DNA of 64,000 bases, taken from contig NZ_JAGGQQ010000003.1 of NCBI RefSeq assembly GCF_018613195.1, forward strand, positions 1 to 64,000, written 5' to 3'. This stretch comes from Bacillus sp. ISL-45 (GTDB taxonomy: Bacteria; Bacillota; Bacilli; Bacillales; Cytobacillaceae). Shown piece by piece: positions 51,876 through 60,810 of the stretch (position 1 is the stretch's first letter; each line of letters opens with the position of its first letter). The notes under the pieces were generated by a model. It made no database searches and had not been told where the DNA came from. It was given only the letters and a program-made list of their open reading frames with translations. A program made the position numbers and the translations under genes.

Positions 51876-53255
51876 TTAAGTAAGGTAACTCATGAAAGCT
51901 GTTGCAATTCCAAAATATATCAGGATACTGATGATATCATTAATCGTCGTGATAAACGGACCTGATGCAACGGCAGGGTCGATCTTCAATCTGTGCATGA
52001 GCAGCGGAACCAGCGTTCCTGCCAGTGTCGAAATGATCAGCGTGATAAAGATAGAAATTCCTACCAACGCTCCAAGGAATAGTTCACCTTTCCAAAAATA
52101 GACGATGAATGTGACAAGGATGCCGCAAACTGCTCCTGTAATTAATCCAGTTCCCGCTTCCCTAAGGATAATGCTCCATTTGCTCTCTTTTTCAAGGTCC
52201 CCAGTCGCAATCCCCCTTACAGCTACAGCAAGTGCCTGGGTTCCTGTATTACCTGCCATACCGGCGATGAGAGGAATGAAAACGGCCAAAATAGCTACCT
52301 TATCCAATGTATCCTCGAACCTTCCTATCAGGCTAGCCGTAAACATGCCCAAAAAGAGCAAAATGATCAGCCAGGGCAAACGCTTCTTGGCAGCACTTAA
52401 TGGATTTTGGTCTACAGTATCAAGGTCGGCTATACCTGCCAGCTTTGAATAGTCATCCGAAGCTTCTTCTTCCATGACGTCTATAATGTCATCGACCGTG
52501 ATGATTCCGAGGAGATGGTTTTGGAAGTCGACTACAGGAAGGGCGAGGAAATTATAATCCCTCATCATCCTGGCTACTTCCTCCTGATCCTCGCCAACCG
52601 AAACAGAGACTACTCGATCATTCATAATCTCAACAATCATCGTTTCATCATCTGCAACAATCAGGTCTCTCAAAGATACAACACCAGCCAGCCTTTTTTC
52701 TTCATCAACGACAAAGATGTAATAAATCGTCTCGGCTTGCGGCGCTTCTTTTTTCAGGATATACATTGCCGATCTCACCGTCTGGTTGGCAGAGATCGCA
52801 ATGAATTCTGTCGTCATGATGCTTCCGGCAGTATATTCTTCATAATGCAGCAAGTCCTTGATTTCCTGTGCTGCATCTTCGTCCATGATGGTCAAATAAC
52901 TGGCAACCTGGTCTTTATCGAGTTCATTCAGGACATCGACCGCGTCATCCGCATACATATTAGACAGCATGTCAGCCGCATAATTAGGATTCATCTGGGC
53001 CAATACATCTTTAAAGTCCTCTTCATCCGCTTCCAGGTTTTCAAAAAGATCTGCCATCTCTTCTGGTGAAAGGAAGTTATAAACCTTCGCCCGATCCTCA
53101 TCATCAAGCTCACTGAAAAATTCGGCCTGGTCATATGGATGCAAGTCTAGAAATTCTGAACGGAAATCATCAATTTTCTCAGAGTAAAGTGCTTCCATCA
53201 GCAGCTCAGAATTGATTTGCTGCCTGGATGCTGATTCTTGACGTTCTTCAGACAT
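51876..53255 (-). CDS. mgtE: Magnesium transporter MgtE
   Basis: 459-aa MgtE with an N-terminal superhelical domain (ALYSEKIDDFRSEF), two CBS domains (EYTAGSIMTTEFIAI and MNDRVVSVSVGEDQEEVARMM) and a five-helix TM domain with GNTGTQALAVAVRG. The N and CBS domains close the channel when Mg2+ is high. Only 211 nt separate it from divergent prpE, and no M-box riboswitch is recognisable. B. subtilis mgtE is at another locus with an M-box. Confidence 0.95.
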   Translation of the reverse strand: MSEERQESASRQQINSELLMEALYSEKIDDFRSEFLDLHPYDQAEFFSELDDEDRAKVYNFLSPEEMADLFENLEADEEDFKDVLAQMNPNYAADMLSNMYADDAVDVLNELDKDQVASYLTIMDEDAAQEIKDLLHYEEYTAGSIMTTEFIAISANQTVRSAMYILKKEAPQAETIYYIFVVDEEKRLAGVVSLRDLIVADDETMIVEIMNDRVVSVSVGEDQEEVARMMRDYNFLALPVVDFQNHLLGIITVDDIIDVMEEEASDDYSKLAGIADLDTVDQNPLSAAKKRLPWLIILLFLGMFTASLIGRFEDTLDKVAILAVFIPLIAGMAGNTGTQALAVAVRGIATGDLEKESKWSIILREAGTGLITGAVCGILVTFIVYFWKGELFLGALVGISIFITLIISTLAGTLVPLLMHRLKIDPAVASGPFITTINDIISILIYFGIATAFMSYLT

Positions 53256-53466
53256 ACACCTTACCCCCTTTCCTTTATGTACATTTCATTATACTAGCAT
53301 TTATTAAATTCTTTGTCTTTTATCTACTCTTTTTCATTTAAAATTAATTGGGCAATATATGTTAGATACCAGATTATTGCTTTGTCTTAACATTCCCTTT
53401 TTTGATGTAAACTTGTCCTTTTTCAGACTGCGGGAAGAATATACAATTAAAGGAGGACATTCATAA

Positions 53467-54207
53467 ATGAACCTAGATATTATCGGCGATATCCATGGCT
53501 GTTATCAGGAATTTGAAGAACTCACCAAAAAACTTGGTTACGACTGGAGCACCGGCCTTCCGGTTCATCCGGATAACCGGCATCTTGCTTTTGTCGGTGA
53601 TCTGACTGACAGAGGACCAGAATCATTAAAAACAGCAACTCTGGTTTGGGAATTGGCAATGAATAAAAAAGCCGCTTTCTATGTTCCGGGGAACCATTGC
53701 AATAAACTGTACCGATATCTGTTAGGAAATAAAGTCCAGACAACACATGGACTTGAGACAACAGTTTCGGAAATTATGTCACTGAATTCAGAGCAAATAA
53801 ATGAATTCCGCGGGAAATTCATTTCCTTATATGAATCTGCGCCTTTATACCACGTCCTCGACCAGGGCCGGCTTGTGATCGCCCATGCCGGAATCCGCGA
53901 AGATTACATAGGGAAACATAATTCAAAAGTAAAAACCTTTGTCCTATATGGCGATATCACTGGTAAAACCAATCCAGACGGAACTCCTGTACGCCGTGAT
54001 TGGGCAAAGAATTACCAAGGAAAAGCAACCATTGTATATGGACATACACCGGTAAGAGAGCCAAGAGTCCTTAACAACACTTATAATATAGATACAGGAG
54101 CTGTTTTTGGCGGCAATTTGTCAGCATTGCGTTATCCAGAAATGGAACTTGTATCTGTTCCGTCCTCGATGCCGTTTGTGCCCGAAAAATTCAGGGAGAT
54201 AAAATAA
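53467..54207 (+). CDS. prpE: Bis(5'-nucleosyl)-tetraphosphatase PrpE
   Basis: 246-aa PPP-family phosphatase with the three motifs [17 protein letters not shown] and GNHCNK, then ILHAG-like VIAHAGIRE and VYGHTPV. B. subtilis PrpE (244 aa) cleaves Ap4A and affects spore germination. AAAGGAGG is upstream. It converges on the CAP gene, sharing a bidirectional terminator. Confidence 0.95.
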   Translation: MNLDIIGDIHGCYQEFEELTKKLGYDWSTGLPVHPDNRHLAFVGDLTDRGPESLKTATLVWELAMNKKAAFYVPGNHCNKLYRYLLGNKVQTTHGLETTVSEIMSLNSEQINEFRGKFISLYESAPLYHVLDQGRLVIAHAGIREDYIGKHNSKVKTFVLYGDITGKTNPDGTPVRRDWAKNYQGKATIVYGHTPVREPRVLNNTYNIDTGAVFGGNLSALRYPEMELVSVPSSMPFVPEKFREIK

Positions 54208-54219
54208 TACCCCTATTTA

Positions 54220-54256
54220 AAAAAGCTAACCATTGACCATCAATGGTTAGCTTTTT
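54220..54256. terminator. Bidirectional terminator between prpE and CAP gene
   Basis: AAAAGCTAACCATTGA and TCAATGGTTAGCTTTT form a perfect 16-bp stem with A and T tracts on both sides. Confidence 0.92.
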
Positions 54257-54260
54257 CTTA

Positions 54261-55424
54261 TTATTTCCCAATAAACATTTGCGTCCAGTAGTTCCCCTGT
54301 GTTGTATGCCCAACACCAATATGCGTGTAGTTAGGACTTAAGATATTCTTCCTGTGTCCTTCGCTGTTCATCCATGCGTTCACGACTTCTTCAGCACTTC
54401 GCTGGCCCATCGCGATGTTCTCACCGGCTGTATTGTACGAAACACCAAAGTCCCTCATCATATCGAATGGAGAACCATAAGTTGGACTTGTATGTGAAAA
54501 ATAATTCTTCGCCTGCATATCATTTGACTTTTCCTGAGCTACATTGCTTAATGCTGTGTCAGGCTGCAGGTTTGGCAAGCCGTTTTTCCTGCGCTGTTCG
54601 TTTGTCAGGTCAATGACTTTCGCTTCAAATGCACTGATCTCGGTACCAGAAGGAGTTGCTTTTTGCTCAGGAGCTGGTGCTGCTTCCTCCTGTGGAGCTG
54701 GTGCTGTTCTTTCCTGTGGTGCTGGTGCAGCTCCTTGTTCAGGAGCTGGTGTTGTTCTTTCCTGTGGTGTTGGAGCAGTTCCTTGCTCAGGAGCTGGAGC
54801 TGGCGTTGCCCTTTCCTGTGGTGCCGGTGCGGCCCCTTGTTCAGGAGCTGGTGCTGTTCTTTCCTGCGGTGTTGGGGCAGTTCCTTGCTCAGGAGCTGGA
54901 GCTGGCGTTGCCCTTTCCTGCGGTGCTGGTGCAGCTCCTTGTTCAGGTGCAGCACCCTGTTCAGGTCCCTTGTTCAAATCCGGAAGTTCAACACCTGTAC
55001 GACGCTGCAATTCAGCCAGCATATTATCGAGATCAGCTCGTTGTCCTTCTGTTAATGTTAGCCTGCCCTGCGTGTTCATTTCTGTATGAGGGTATTTAGA
55101 ACTTGGAATTCCCGTACTGTAAGAGTTCGGGTCTACGGTGATGTACCCTTCAGGCATCTGCATAATTTCACTCGTCGCCTTATCGCCATTTTGATTTTGG
55201 TTTTGCTTATTAGTATTTCCTTTACCAGCATTGATTTCTGCTCTGCGTCTTTGCTGCTTGATTCTATTTGCATCATTATCCCAATAGCTTTCCTGGTTAT
55301 TCCCCAGAGCAGTCATCCTGTTGTCACGCATATCCATCGCTTCATCATTATTGTTGCATGCTGTAAGCCCTAATAACATAACAGCAGATACTGCCATTAT
55401 CTTTCCATGTTTATATATGTTCAA
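54261..55424 (-). CDS. CAP-domain lipoprotein with PAPEQ repeats (YkwD-like)
   Basis: 387-aa protein: lipobox LGLTAC near residue 22, polar sporulation-type N-region, Pro/Gln/Ala-rich repeats (about 155-255), and a CAP/SCP domain (265-386) with AGENIAMGQRSAEEVVNAWMNS and HRKNILSPNYTHIGVG. Similar to B. subtilis YkwD/SafA-associated lipoproteins found in spores. TTG start with GAAGGAGG 9 nt upstream. Surface-anchored; CAP function in bacteria is unknown. Confidence 0.85.
   Translation of the reverse strand: MNIYKHGKIMAVSAVMLLGLTACNNNDEAMDMRDNRMTALGNNQESYWDNDANRIKQQRRRAEINAGKGNTNKQNQNQNGDKATSEIMQMPEGYITVDPNSYSTGIPSSKYPHTEMNTQGRLTLTEGQRADLDNMLAELQRRTGVELPDLNKGPEQGAAPEQGAAPAPQERATPAPAPEQGTAPTPQERTAPAPEQGAAPAPQERATPAPAPEQGTAPTPQERTTPAPEQGAAPAPQERTAPAPQEEAAPAPEQKATPSGTEISAFEAKVIDLTNEQRRKNGLPNLQPDTALSNVAQEKSNDMQAKNYFSHTSPTYGSPFDMMRDFGVSYNTAGENIAMGQRSAEEVVNAWMNSEGHRKNILSPNYTHIGVGHTTQGNYWTQMFIGK
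54655..54965 (-). repeat. Coding tandem repeats in CAP lipoprotein
   Basis: Alternating 16-aa and 18-aa units, such as APAPEQGAAPAPQERA and TPAPAPEQGTAPTPQERT, repeat with high DNA similarity, giving a 34-aa (102-bp) higher-order unit. The region is a likely site of copy-number variation. Confidence 0.9.
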
Positions 55425-55512
55425 GTGATGCTTCCTCCTTCATATTGCATTCATTACTTCCTTATGATTTGATTTTTTTCCGGAAATATCTGATGAAATA
55501 TTTGAGAGAAAT

Positions 55513-55548
55513 GTAAAAAGGCAAATCGTTTTCAAAACGACTTGCCTT
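55513..55548 (-). terminator. Terminator of rluD-type gene
   Basis: Minus strand AAGGCAAGTCGTTTT pairs with AAAACGATTTGCCTT and continues into TTTT; it overlaps the stop codon of the gene. Confidence 0.8.
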
Positions 55549-56437
55549 GATCAAGCACTTCTTGCATATCGATTGGCAAACTTGCAGTAAAATGCATTTG
55601 CTTATGTAAAAATGGATGGCTAAAGGTAAGTTCCCTGCAATGCAAGGCTTGCCTTGAAATCGAATACCGGCTGCCTCCATATAAAGTATCACCAAGAAGC
55701 GGATGGCCAAAGTAACTCAAATGAACCCTAATTTGATGGGTCCTGCCTGTTTTTAGCCAGAGCTTCATATGAGTGAACCCCTCATATCGTTTTTTAACTT
55801 CAAATAAAGTGCAGGCATACTGTCCATCAGGATGCACTTCTCGTTCTATAATGCTGTCTGGCTTCCTTGCGATCGGGGCATCGATCATTCCATCACCCTG
55901 TTCGACAAAACCTTCAGCAAAAGCTTCATAGCTCCGCTTTACACCGCCCGAACGCTGCTGCTTACTGAATAAGTGATGGACATGGCTATGTTTGGCAATC
56001 AGGACCAGTCCGGAAGTATCTCTGTCCAGCCTGGTAACAATATGCGTGGTAGCTGGTATTCCGTGACTTTCATAATATCCGATAAGTCCGCTCGCCAGAC
56101 TTCCGTATGGATGCTCCCTGGAAGGAATCGTATTCATTCCTGGAGGTTTATTGACCACCAGCAAATATTCATCCTCATATATAATCGAAAGCGGGATTTC
56201 CTCCCCCTTCATTCCCTCAGACGGAACTTCAGGAGGAAACTCGATTCTGACTCGATCAGCTGTTTTTAATGCGTACCTGACATTTACTTCCTGATCATTC
56301 ACCGAAATAAAACCGCCCTTGAACTTAATATCTGTCAGTGCTGATTTAGAGATTTCTTTCTCTTTGAGGAATTCCCTTAGCAGCTTCCCTTGATCAGCTT
56401 CCTCAGCAGTAAAATCCAATGTGAAGTTTGTTGCCAT
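55532..56437 (-). CDS. yjbO: RluD-family pseudouridine synthase YjbO
   Basis: 301-aa RNA pseudouridine synthase: N-terminal S4-like domain (1-75), then the catalytic motif VTRLDRDTSGLVLIAK with the active Asp, and RTHQIRVHLSYFGHPLLGDTLYGG. Same order as B. subtilis yjbO between nadF and prpE. Target uridine unknown. Preceded by repeat array A4. Confidence 0.93.
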   Translation of the reverse strand: MATNFTLDFTAEEADQGKLLREFLKEKEISKSALTDIKFKGGFISVNDQEVNVRYALKTADRVRIEFPPEVPSEGMKGEEIPLSIIYEDEYLLVVNKPPGMNTIPSREHPYGSLASGLIGYYESHGIPATTHIVTRLDRDTSGLVLIAKHSHVHHLFSKQQRSGGVKRSYEAFAEGFVEQGDGMIDAPIARKPDSIIEREVHPDGQYACTLFEVKKRYEGFTHMKLWLKTGRTHQIRVHLSYFGHPLLGDTLYGGSRYSISRQALHCRELTFSHPFLHKQMHFTASLPIDMQEVLDQGKSF

Positions 56438-56492
56438 ATCAGCGGCTCCTGTCGTTCTTCTTTTCGTTTATCAAGACTTTGTATTTACATCA

Positions 56493-56868
56493 TCATCTTA
56501 GACATTTCGTGCTCATTCTGGCCTCAAATTGTCCATTAAATGCGGGTTCTTAGACATTTCGTGCTTGTTCCGGCATCGAAATGTCCATTAAACGCTGGTT
56601 ATTAGACATTTTGTGCTTGTTCCGGCATCGAAATGTCCATTAAACGCTGGTTCTTAGACATTTCGTGCTCATTCTGGCCACAAAATGTCCATTAAACGCG
56701 GGTTCTTAGACATTTTGTGCTCATTCTGGCCTCAAAATGTCTATTAAATGCGGGTTCTTAGACATTTCGTGCTCATTCTGGCCTCAGAATGTCCATTAAA
56801 CGCGGGTTCTTAGACATTTTGTGCTTGTTCCGGCATCGAAATGTCCATTAAACGCGGGTTCTTAAAAT
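56493..56868. repeat. 52-bp tandem repeat array A4 (seven units)
   Basis: GACATTT (C or T next) starts at 56501, 56553, 56605, 56657, 56709, 56761 and 56813; all six gaps are exactly 52 bp. A unit runs AAATGTCC, 17 nt (ATTAAACGCGGGTTCTT), AGACATTT, then 19 nt. Two spacer types alternate: CTCATTCTGGCCTCA and CTTGTTCCGGCATCG. It occupies the 450-nt gap between nadF and yjbO. TGTCC-N17-AGACA and the 8-17-8-19 layout match array A1. Confidence 0.95.
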
Positions 56869-56888
56869 TTCCCTTCAACATTTGCTCT

Positions 56889-57689
56889 TTAATCACTATC
56901 TGAGATAAAGGAATCATGCACCCTTTTCCAGAATGGGAAGGGGCGGAATCGGGCGAAACGGATTTTTTCGTCTGCTACGCGGAATTGGATTGATTTCACG
57001 TCTTTATGCAGTAGGGTCAAATGGTCAACCGTTACCTGGAAGTCGGGTCTATTGACAGGCTTTAGTGTACAGGTATGATGGTCAGGAAGGATTAACGGTG
57101 ATCCCACTGTCCGAAAGACACGGTTGTTGATGGATGCCATCTCCGCAACCTGGATTGCTCTCAGTGACGGATGCAGAATGGCACCGCCCAATGCTTTATT
57201 GTAGGCAGTGCTTCCTGATGGCGTGGATACGCATAGACCGTCTCCACGGAAGCGTTCAAAATGCTGGCCTCTGATTTCAACATCCATGACCAGGGTGCCT
57301 TCAACAGATTTGACGGTCGATTCATTCAGGGCTAGATATCTAGTTTCTCTGCCGCCGTGCTGGTACCTGATAATGACCTCGAGCAATGGATACTCAATCA
57401 CCTGGTATGGCGTTTTGGCCACGGCGATAACAAGCTTTTCGATTTCTTCAGGGACCCAGTCGGCATAAAAGCCGAGGTGTCCGGTATGTACTCCAATGAA
57501 TGCTGTTTTATCCAGCCGGCTGCTGTATCGATGGAAGGCATACAAAAGAGTGCCGTCGCCTCCTACTGAAATACAAATATCCGGCTGGTCTTCATCATAT
57601 TGTAGATCAAAGTCCAAAAGATACGTTTTCATCTTGTGCATCAACGTATTGGACCGGGAATCTCCTTTTGAAGTGATCGCAAATTTCAT
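56889..57689 (-). CDS. nadF: NAD kinase
   Basis: 266-aa NAD kinase: [11 protein letters not shown] and [10 protein letters not shown] (NE motif) and [25 protein letters not shown]. Makes NADP from NAD. Order yjbM-nadF-yjbO as in B. subtilis (nadF/ppnKA), with relQ 31 nt upstream. Confidence 0.96.
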   Translation of the reverse strand: MKFAITSKGDSRSNTLMHKMKTYLLDFDLQYDEDQPDICISVGGDGTLLYAFHRYSSRLDKTAFIGVHTGHLGFYADWVPEEIEKLVIAVAKTPYQVIEYPLLEVIIRYQHGGRETRYLALNESTVKSVEGTLVMDVEIRGQHFERFRGDGLCVSTPSGSTAYNKALGGAILHPSLRAIQVAEMASINNRVFRTVGSPLILPDHHTCTLKPVNRPDFQVTVDHLTLLHKDVKSIQFRVADEKIRFARFRPFPFWKRVHDSFISDSD

Positions 57690-57719
57690 GTATCAAAACA
57701 CCCCTGCATTTCGGATTTA

Positions 57720-58367
57720 CTATTTCTTCCCACCCTGCTGCATTTCTTTCTTCCGTGTGAAAAATGCCTGTGCATCCTGAATTTCTCCTCTGATGGTCGA
57801 CATCTCTTCATCGAGACGGAATGCTGCCTCTGCCGCGCGCTGCAGCCTGATTTTTATATCCTCCGGAAAAAGCCCTTTGTATTTATAATTAAGCGAATGC
57901 TCGACTGTCGCCCAGAAATTCATCGCCAATGTCCTTATTTGAATTTCGGCCAGGATCTTTCTTTCGCCACGGATCGTTTGGACAGGATAGCTGATCACGA
58001 CATGATAAGATCGGTAGCCGCTCGCTTTTTTATGCGAGATATAATCCCTCTCCTCGACAATCTCCAAATCATTACGGCTTCTTAATAGTTCGACAACTGT
58101 CTTGATGTCATCTACGAACTGGCACATGATCCTCAAGCCGGCAATATCCTGCATTTCCGATTCAAGTTTATCAAGTGAAATTCCTTTTTGATGGGCTTTA
58201 TCAAGGATGCTCGCAATAGGCTTTACCCTTCCCGTGACGAATTCAATCGGGGAATGGTCAGAATGGAGCTCATATTGGCTCCTGATTCCCTTAAGCTTTA
58301 CCTTCAATTCTTCAACAGCGTGCTTATAGGGTTCTAAAAATTGATCCCAGTGTTTCACATCAGTCAC
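57720..58367 (-). CDS. relQ: Small alarmone synthetase RelQ (SasB, YjbM)
   Basis: 215-aa small (p)ppGpp synthetase, similar in length to YjbM (211 aa). Synthetase motifs: HSPIEFVTGRVKPIASI, MQDIAGLRIMCQFVDD, SGYRSYHVVI and EIQIRTLAMNFWATVEHSLNYKYKG. Lacks a hydrolase domain. GTG 58367 is listed; GTG 58358 with AGGTG 6 nt upstream is an alternative start. It makes alarmone for the stringent response and may be activated by pppGpp. Confidence 0.94.
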   Translation of the reverse strand: MTDVKHWDQFLEPYKHAVEELKVKLKGIRSQYELHSDHSPIEFVTGRVKPIASILDKAHQKGISLDKLESEMQDIAGLRIMCQFVDDIKTVVELLRSRNDLEIVEERDYISHKKASGYRSYHVVISYPVQTIRGERKILAEIQIRTLAMNFWATVEHSLNYKYKGLFPEDIKIRLQRAAEAAFRLDEEMSTIRGEIQDAQAFFTRKKEMQQGGKK

Positions 58368-58392
58368 CTCATCCGATTCTATTCACGAAAGC

Positions 58393-58773
58393 CTAAGCGG
58401 AGGGTGCGGCAAAAACCTGTTCCACTTTCGCGACCATTTCCTCTCCATAATTGCTGTTGCCGGTGATATTCTCAATCAAATATTCCATTTCACTTTGGAA
58501 GCTATCCAATTTAAGTTTTCCGATTTTATTCGTTAAAAACGTTTCAAGCCCAGCTTGGAGACCATCCTGAATAACACTCCAAGTCTCTTCTGGAATGGTG
58601 ACGTATCGATATCCATCCTCTTGATCAACAATATAAACAAATGATAATTGATCGGAATCAACCAGCATTTGCCCTGTTGGAGAAAAATCCCCAATGTCAG
58701 TCTCTGTGTTTGTGGAGAGACGCAGCTCATTATTTTCAATTTTCGCTTCTGTAATTAAAATTTTTTGACTCAT
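58393..58773 (-). CDS. yjbL: UPF0738 family protein YjbL
   Basis: 126-aa UPF0738 protein, slightly longer than B. subtilis YjbL (122 aa). Conserved segment LETFLTNKIGKLKLDSFQSEMEYLIENI at the C-terminal half. ATG 58773 (MSQKILITEAK) is chosen because GGAGG lies 8 nt upstream; an ATG 45 nt earlier is less likely. Function unknown. Confidence 0.88.
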   Translation of the reverse strand: MSQKILITEAKIENNELRLSTNTETDIGDFSPTGQMLVDSDQLSFVYIVDQEDGYRYVTIPEETWSVIQDGLQAGLETFLTNKIGKLKLDSFQSEMEYLIENITGNSNYGEEMVAKVEQVFAAPSA

Positions 58774-58891
58774 ATCTTCAACCTCCATAATCTTTTTTAT
58801 TTTATCATATCGAACCATTTTCTACTAAGCATTGAAGCCAAACTGATTTAAAGAGATAATAAGGACAACTTACTGGAAAGGGCGGAAATAT

Positions 58892-59476
58892 GTGAGCCAG
58901 AATATCGAAATAGAATTCAAGAACATGCTGACTCAGGAAGAATTCCAATTACTTACGATACATTTTAAAATAGGACCAAATCAATTCAAAAAACAAATTA
59001 ATCATTATTTCGATACGAACTCATTCACCTTAAAGGAAAAAGGTTCTGCCTTGAGAATCAGGGAAAAAGAATCCTGGTTTGAATTGACATTAAAGCAGCC
59101 TGCACAACAGGGATTGCTTGAAACGAACCAGACGCTGACGCCCAGCCAGGCGGAGGATGCTTTGTCAACGGGGAAACTGCCAAATGGTATGGTTAAAGAC
59201 GCTGTTTCGGGATTAATCAAAGATCCAGAGTCATTGCTATATTTCGGGTCTCTTACCACCGTCCGTGCTGAGCTTGAGTACAAAGAAGGATTGCTTGTTC
59301 TGGACCATAGTTACTATTTAAATACAGAAGATTATGAGCTAGAATATGAAGTGACGAATGAGACTGCAGGATATAAGGAATTCTTGAAATTACTGGAAGA
59401 ACTAAAAATCCCTCTCAGATCGACCGATAATAAAATTAAAAGATTTTACGCAAAAAAATATAATCTTTTACAATAA
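58892..59476 (+). CDS. yjbK: CYTH-domain protein YjbK
   Basis: 194-aa CYTH (triphosphate tunnel metalloenzyme) protein with the N-terminal ExExK-type motif in IEIEFKNML, the internal ALRIREKESWFELTLKQP, and a C-terminal basic segment ending KRFYAKKYNL. The family hydrolyses inorganic or nucleoside triphosphates. GTG start with GGAAAGGGCGG upstream. Divergent from yjbL, followed by yjbJ as in B. subtilis. Confidence 0.93.
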   Translation: MSQNIEIEFKNMLTQEEFQLLTIHFKIGPNQFKKQINHYFDTNSFTLKEKGSALRIREKESWFELTLKQPAQQGLLETNQTLTPSQAEDALSTGKLPNGMVKDAVSGLIKDPESLLYFGSLTTVRAELEYKEGLLVLDHSYYLNTEDYELEYEVTNETAGYKEFLKLLEELKIPLRSTDNKIKRFYAKKYNLLQ

Positions 59477-59498
59477 TAGATCAGGCAGGAGAATCACA

Positions 59499-60143
59499 AT
59501 GAATGTCGACCAGTTAAAAGTCATACTTGAATTACAGGCACTCCAAAACTTTAACAAGCCCACGAGCCAATCTGGAAATGGCCTTTTTCAGGAAATGCTC
59601 TCCGGCATCCTGAGTGAGGAAAGCAATGCTCTAGGTGCCACTGCAACAAGGCTTGAGGAGTTATTTAACAGCGCGCAAACTGCCGTTAACAATTTAGATT
59701 TAGCAAAACAGAGCGTTAGCCATATGCTGCCTCCTGTTCAACTGACGAAAGTAGCTGCCAAAAGTAATGCTAATTTTGATGGAATCATTGATAAGGCTGC
59801 TTCCATGTTCAATATTCCAGCCAAACTTATTAAATCTGTTATTCAAAAGGAATCAAATTTCAATCCAAATGCAGTCAGCCATGCAGGTGCGTCAGGACTG
59901 ATGCAGCTTATGCCTGCAACAGCCAGTGGACTCGGTGTCAAAAATGTTTTTGATCCAGCGGAGAATATCATTGCCGGAAGTAAATACCTTCGCCAAATGC
60001 TGGACAGGTATGACAATAATCTTGAGCTTGCTCTTGCAGCCTATAATGCAGGACCGGGAAATGTAGATAAATATGGTGGAATTCCTCCGTTTAAAGAAAC
60101 GCAAAACTATGTACGTAAAGTCACAGATGTCTTTTACACATAA
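59499..60143 (+). CDS. yjbJ: Lytic transglycosylase-like protein YjbJ
   Basis: 214-aa protein with a C-terminal SLT domain: catalytic Glu in IQKESNFNPNAVSHAGASGLMQLMPATA and AALAAYNAGPGNVDKYGG-like ALAAYNAGPGNV. B. subtilis YjbJ is about 181 aa, so the N-terminal region (about 100 residues, with a Ser/Asn-rich part) is longer. No signal peptide is evident. GCAGGAG is 7 nt before the ATG. Murein cleavage is the family role. Confidence 0.88.
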   Translation: MNVDQLKVILELQALQNFNKPTSQSGNGLFQEMLSGILSEESNALGATATRLEELFNSAQTAVNNLDLAKQSVSHMLPPVQLTKVAAKSNANFDGIIDKAASMFNIPAKLIKSVIQKESNFNPNAVSHAGASGLMQLMPATASGLGVKNVFDPAENIIAGSKYLRQMLDRYDNNLELALAAYNAGPGNVDKYGGIPPFKETQNYVRKVTDVFYT

Positions 60144-60179
60144 AAGGCTGCTTTAAAAGGATAAAATTCCCATTGGTTT

Positions 60180-60213
60180 AGACCGCCTGTCAGTGGTAAC
60201 AGGCGGCCTTTTT
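60180..60213 (+). terminator. Terminator downstream of yjbJ
   Basis: ACCGCCTGT and ACAGGCGG form the stem across CAGTGGTA, followed by CCTTTTT. Confidence 0.85.
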
Positions 60214-60224
60214 GTGTACATTAG

Positions 60225-60254
60225 TAGAAAAGCGCAAGCGCCTTGGTCAGCCAG
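60225..60254. repeat. Remnant of dispersed Bacillus-type repeat
   Basis: TAGAAAAGCGCAAGCGCCTT followed by GGTCAGCC resembles one end of the dispersed repeats related to the pieces at 17285 and 62323. Confidence 0.45.
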
Positions 60255-60408
60255 ACAAAAGCTTCCAGACTTGAACAGCAAATCCTTTCCATTTTTCACA
60301 GAACCCAAGACGATTTGTTTGAGATATAAATTTAGCATTGCTACAATAAATAGCATAACTATCAAAGCAGAAAGAAATTTCAAAATCTATTTTAAAGGAG
60401 TTATCAAT

Positions 60409-60810
60409 ATGGTTGAGAATAAGACCTTACCATTCGAAGCCATTGGCGAAGGGACACTTCACCGGCTGGTCGATGCTTTTTACCACCGTGTTGGAATGCA
60501 TCCTGATCTTGCTCCTATATTCCCGGATGATTTAACCGAAACTGCTCGAAAGCAAAAGCAGTTCTTAACTCAATATTTAGGAGGACCACCCTTATATACC
60601 AATGAACATGGCCATCCAATGCTCCGCGCAAGGCATTTGCCGTTCGAAATCACTCCGGCCAGAGCGACAGCCTGGCTCGCCTGCATGACTGAAGCCATGG
60701 ATGAAGTTGGACTAAAAGGATCTGTAAGGGAGGATTTTTACGCAAGACTTTACCTGACCGCCCAGCATATGATTAATACTCCTGATGATGAAACTGGTGA
60801 TAACACATGA
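60409..60810 (+). CDS. yjbI: Truncated hemoglobin YjbI
   Basis: 133-aa truncated globin of group II (trHbO). [22 protein letters not shown] carries the heme-site His, and [14 protein letters not shown] is the conserved Trp helix. ATG 60409 with AAAGGAG 7 nt upstream; an open frame upstream is non-coding. Overlaps spxH by 4 nt (ATGA). B. subtilis yjbI-spxH are paired likewise; it may serve oxygen or NO chemistry with SpxH. Confidence 0.94.
   Translation: MVENKTLPFEAIGEGTLHRLVDAFYHRVGMHPDLAPIFPDDLTETARKQKQFLTQYLGGPPLYTNEHGHPMLRARHLPFEITPARATAWLACMTEAMDEVGLKGSVREDFYARLYLTAQHMINTPDDETGDNT

Noticed and set aside
53256-53466. M-box riboswitch for mgtE
   Set aside because: Gap is only 211 nt and shared with prpE; no M-box blocks recognised.
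54544-55099. Plus-strand frames of 147-181 aa opposite the CAP gene
   Set aside because: Antisense shadows of the Pro/Ala/Gln repeats.
60193-60408. N-terminal extension of the globin
   Set aside because: The region holds a yjbJ terminator and a dispersed repeat; ATG 60409 has a good ribosome site and gives normal length.
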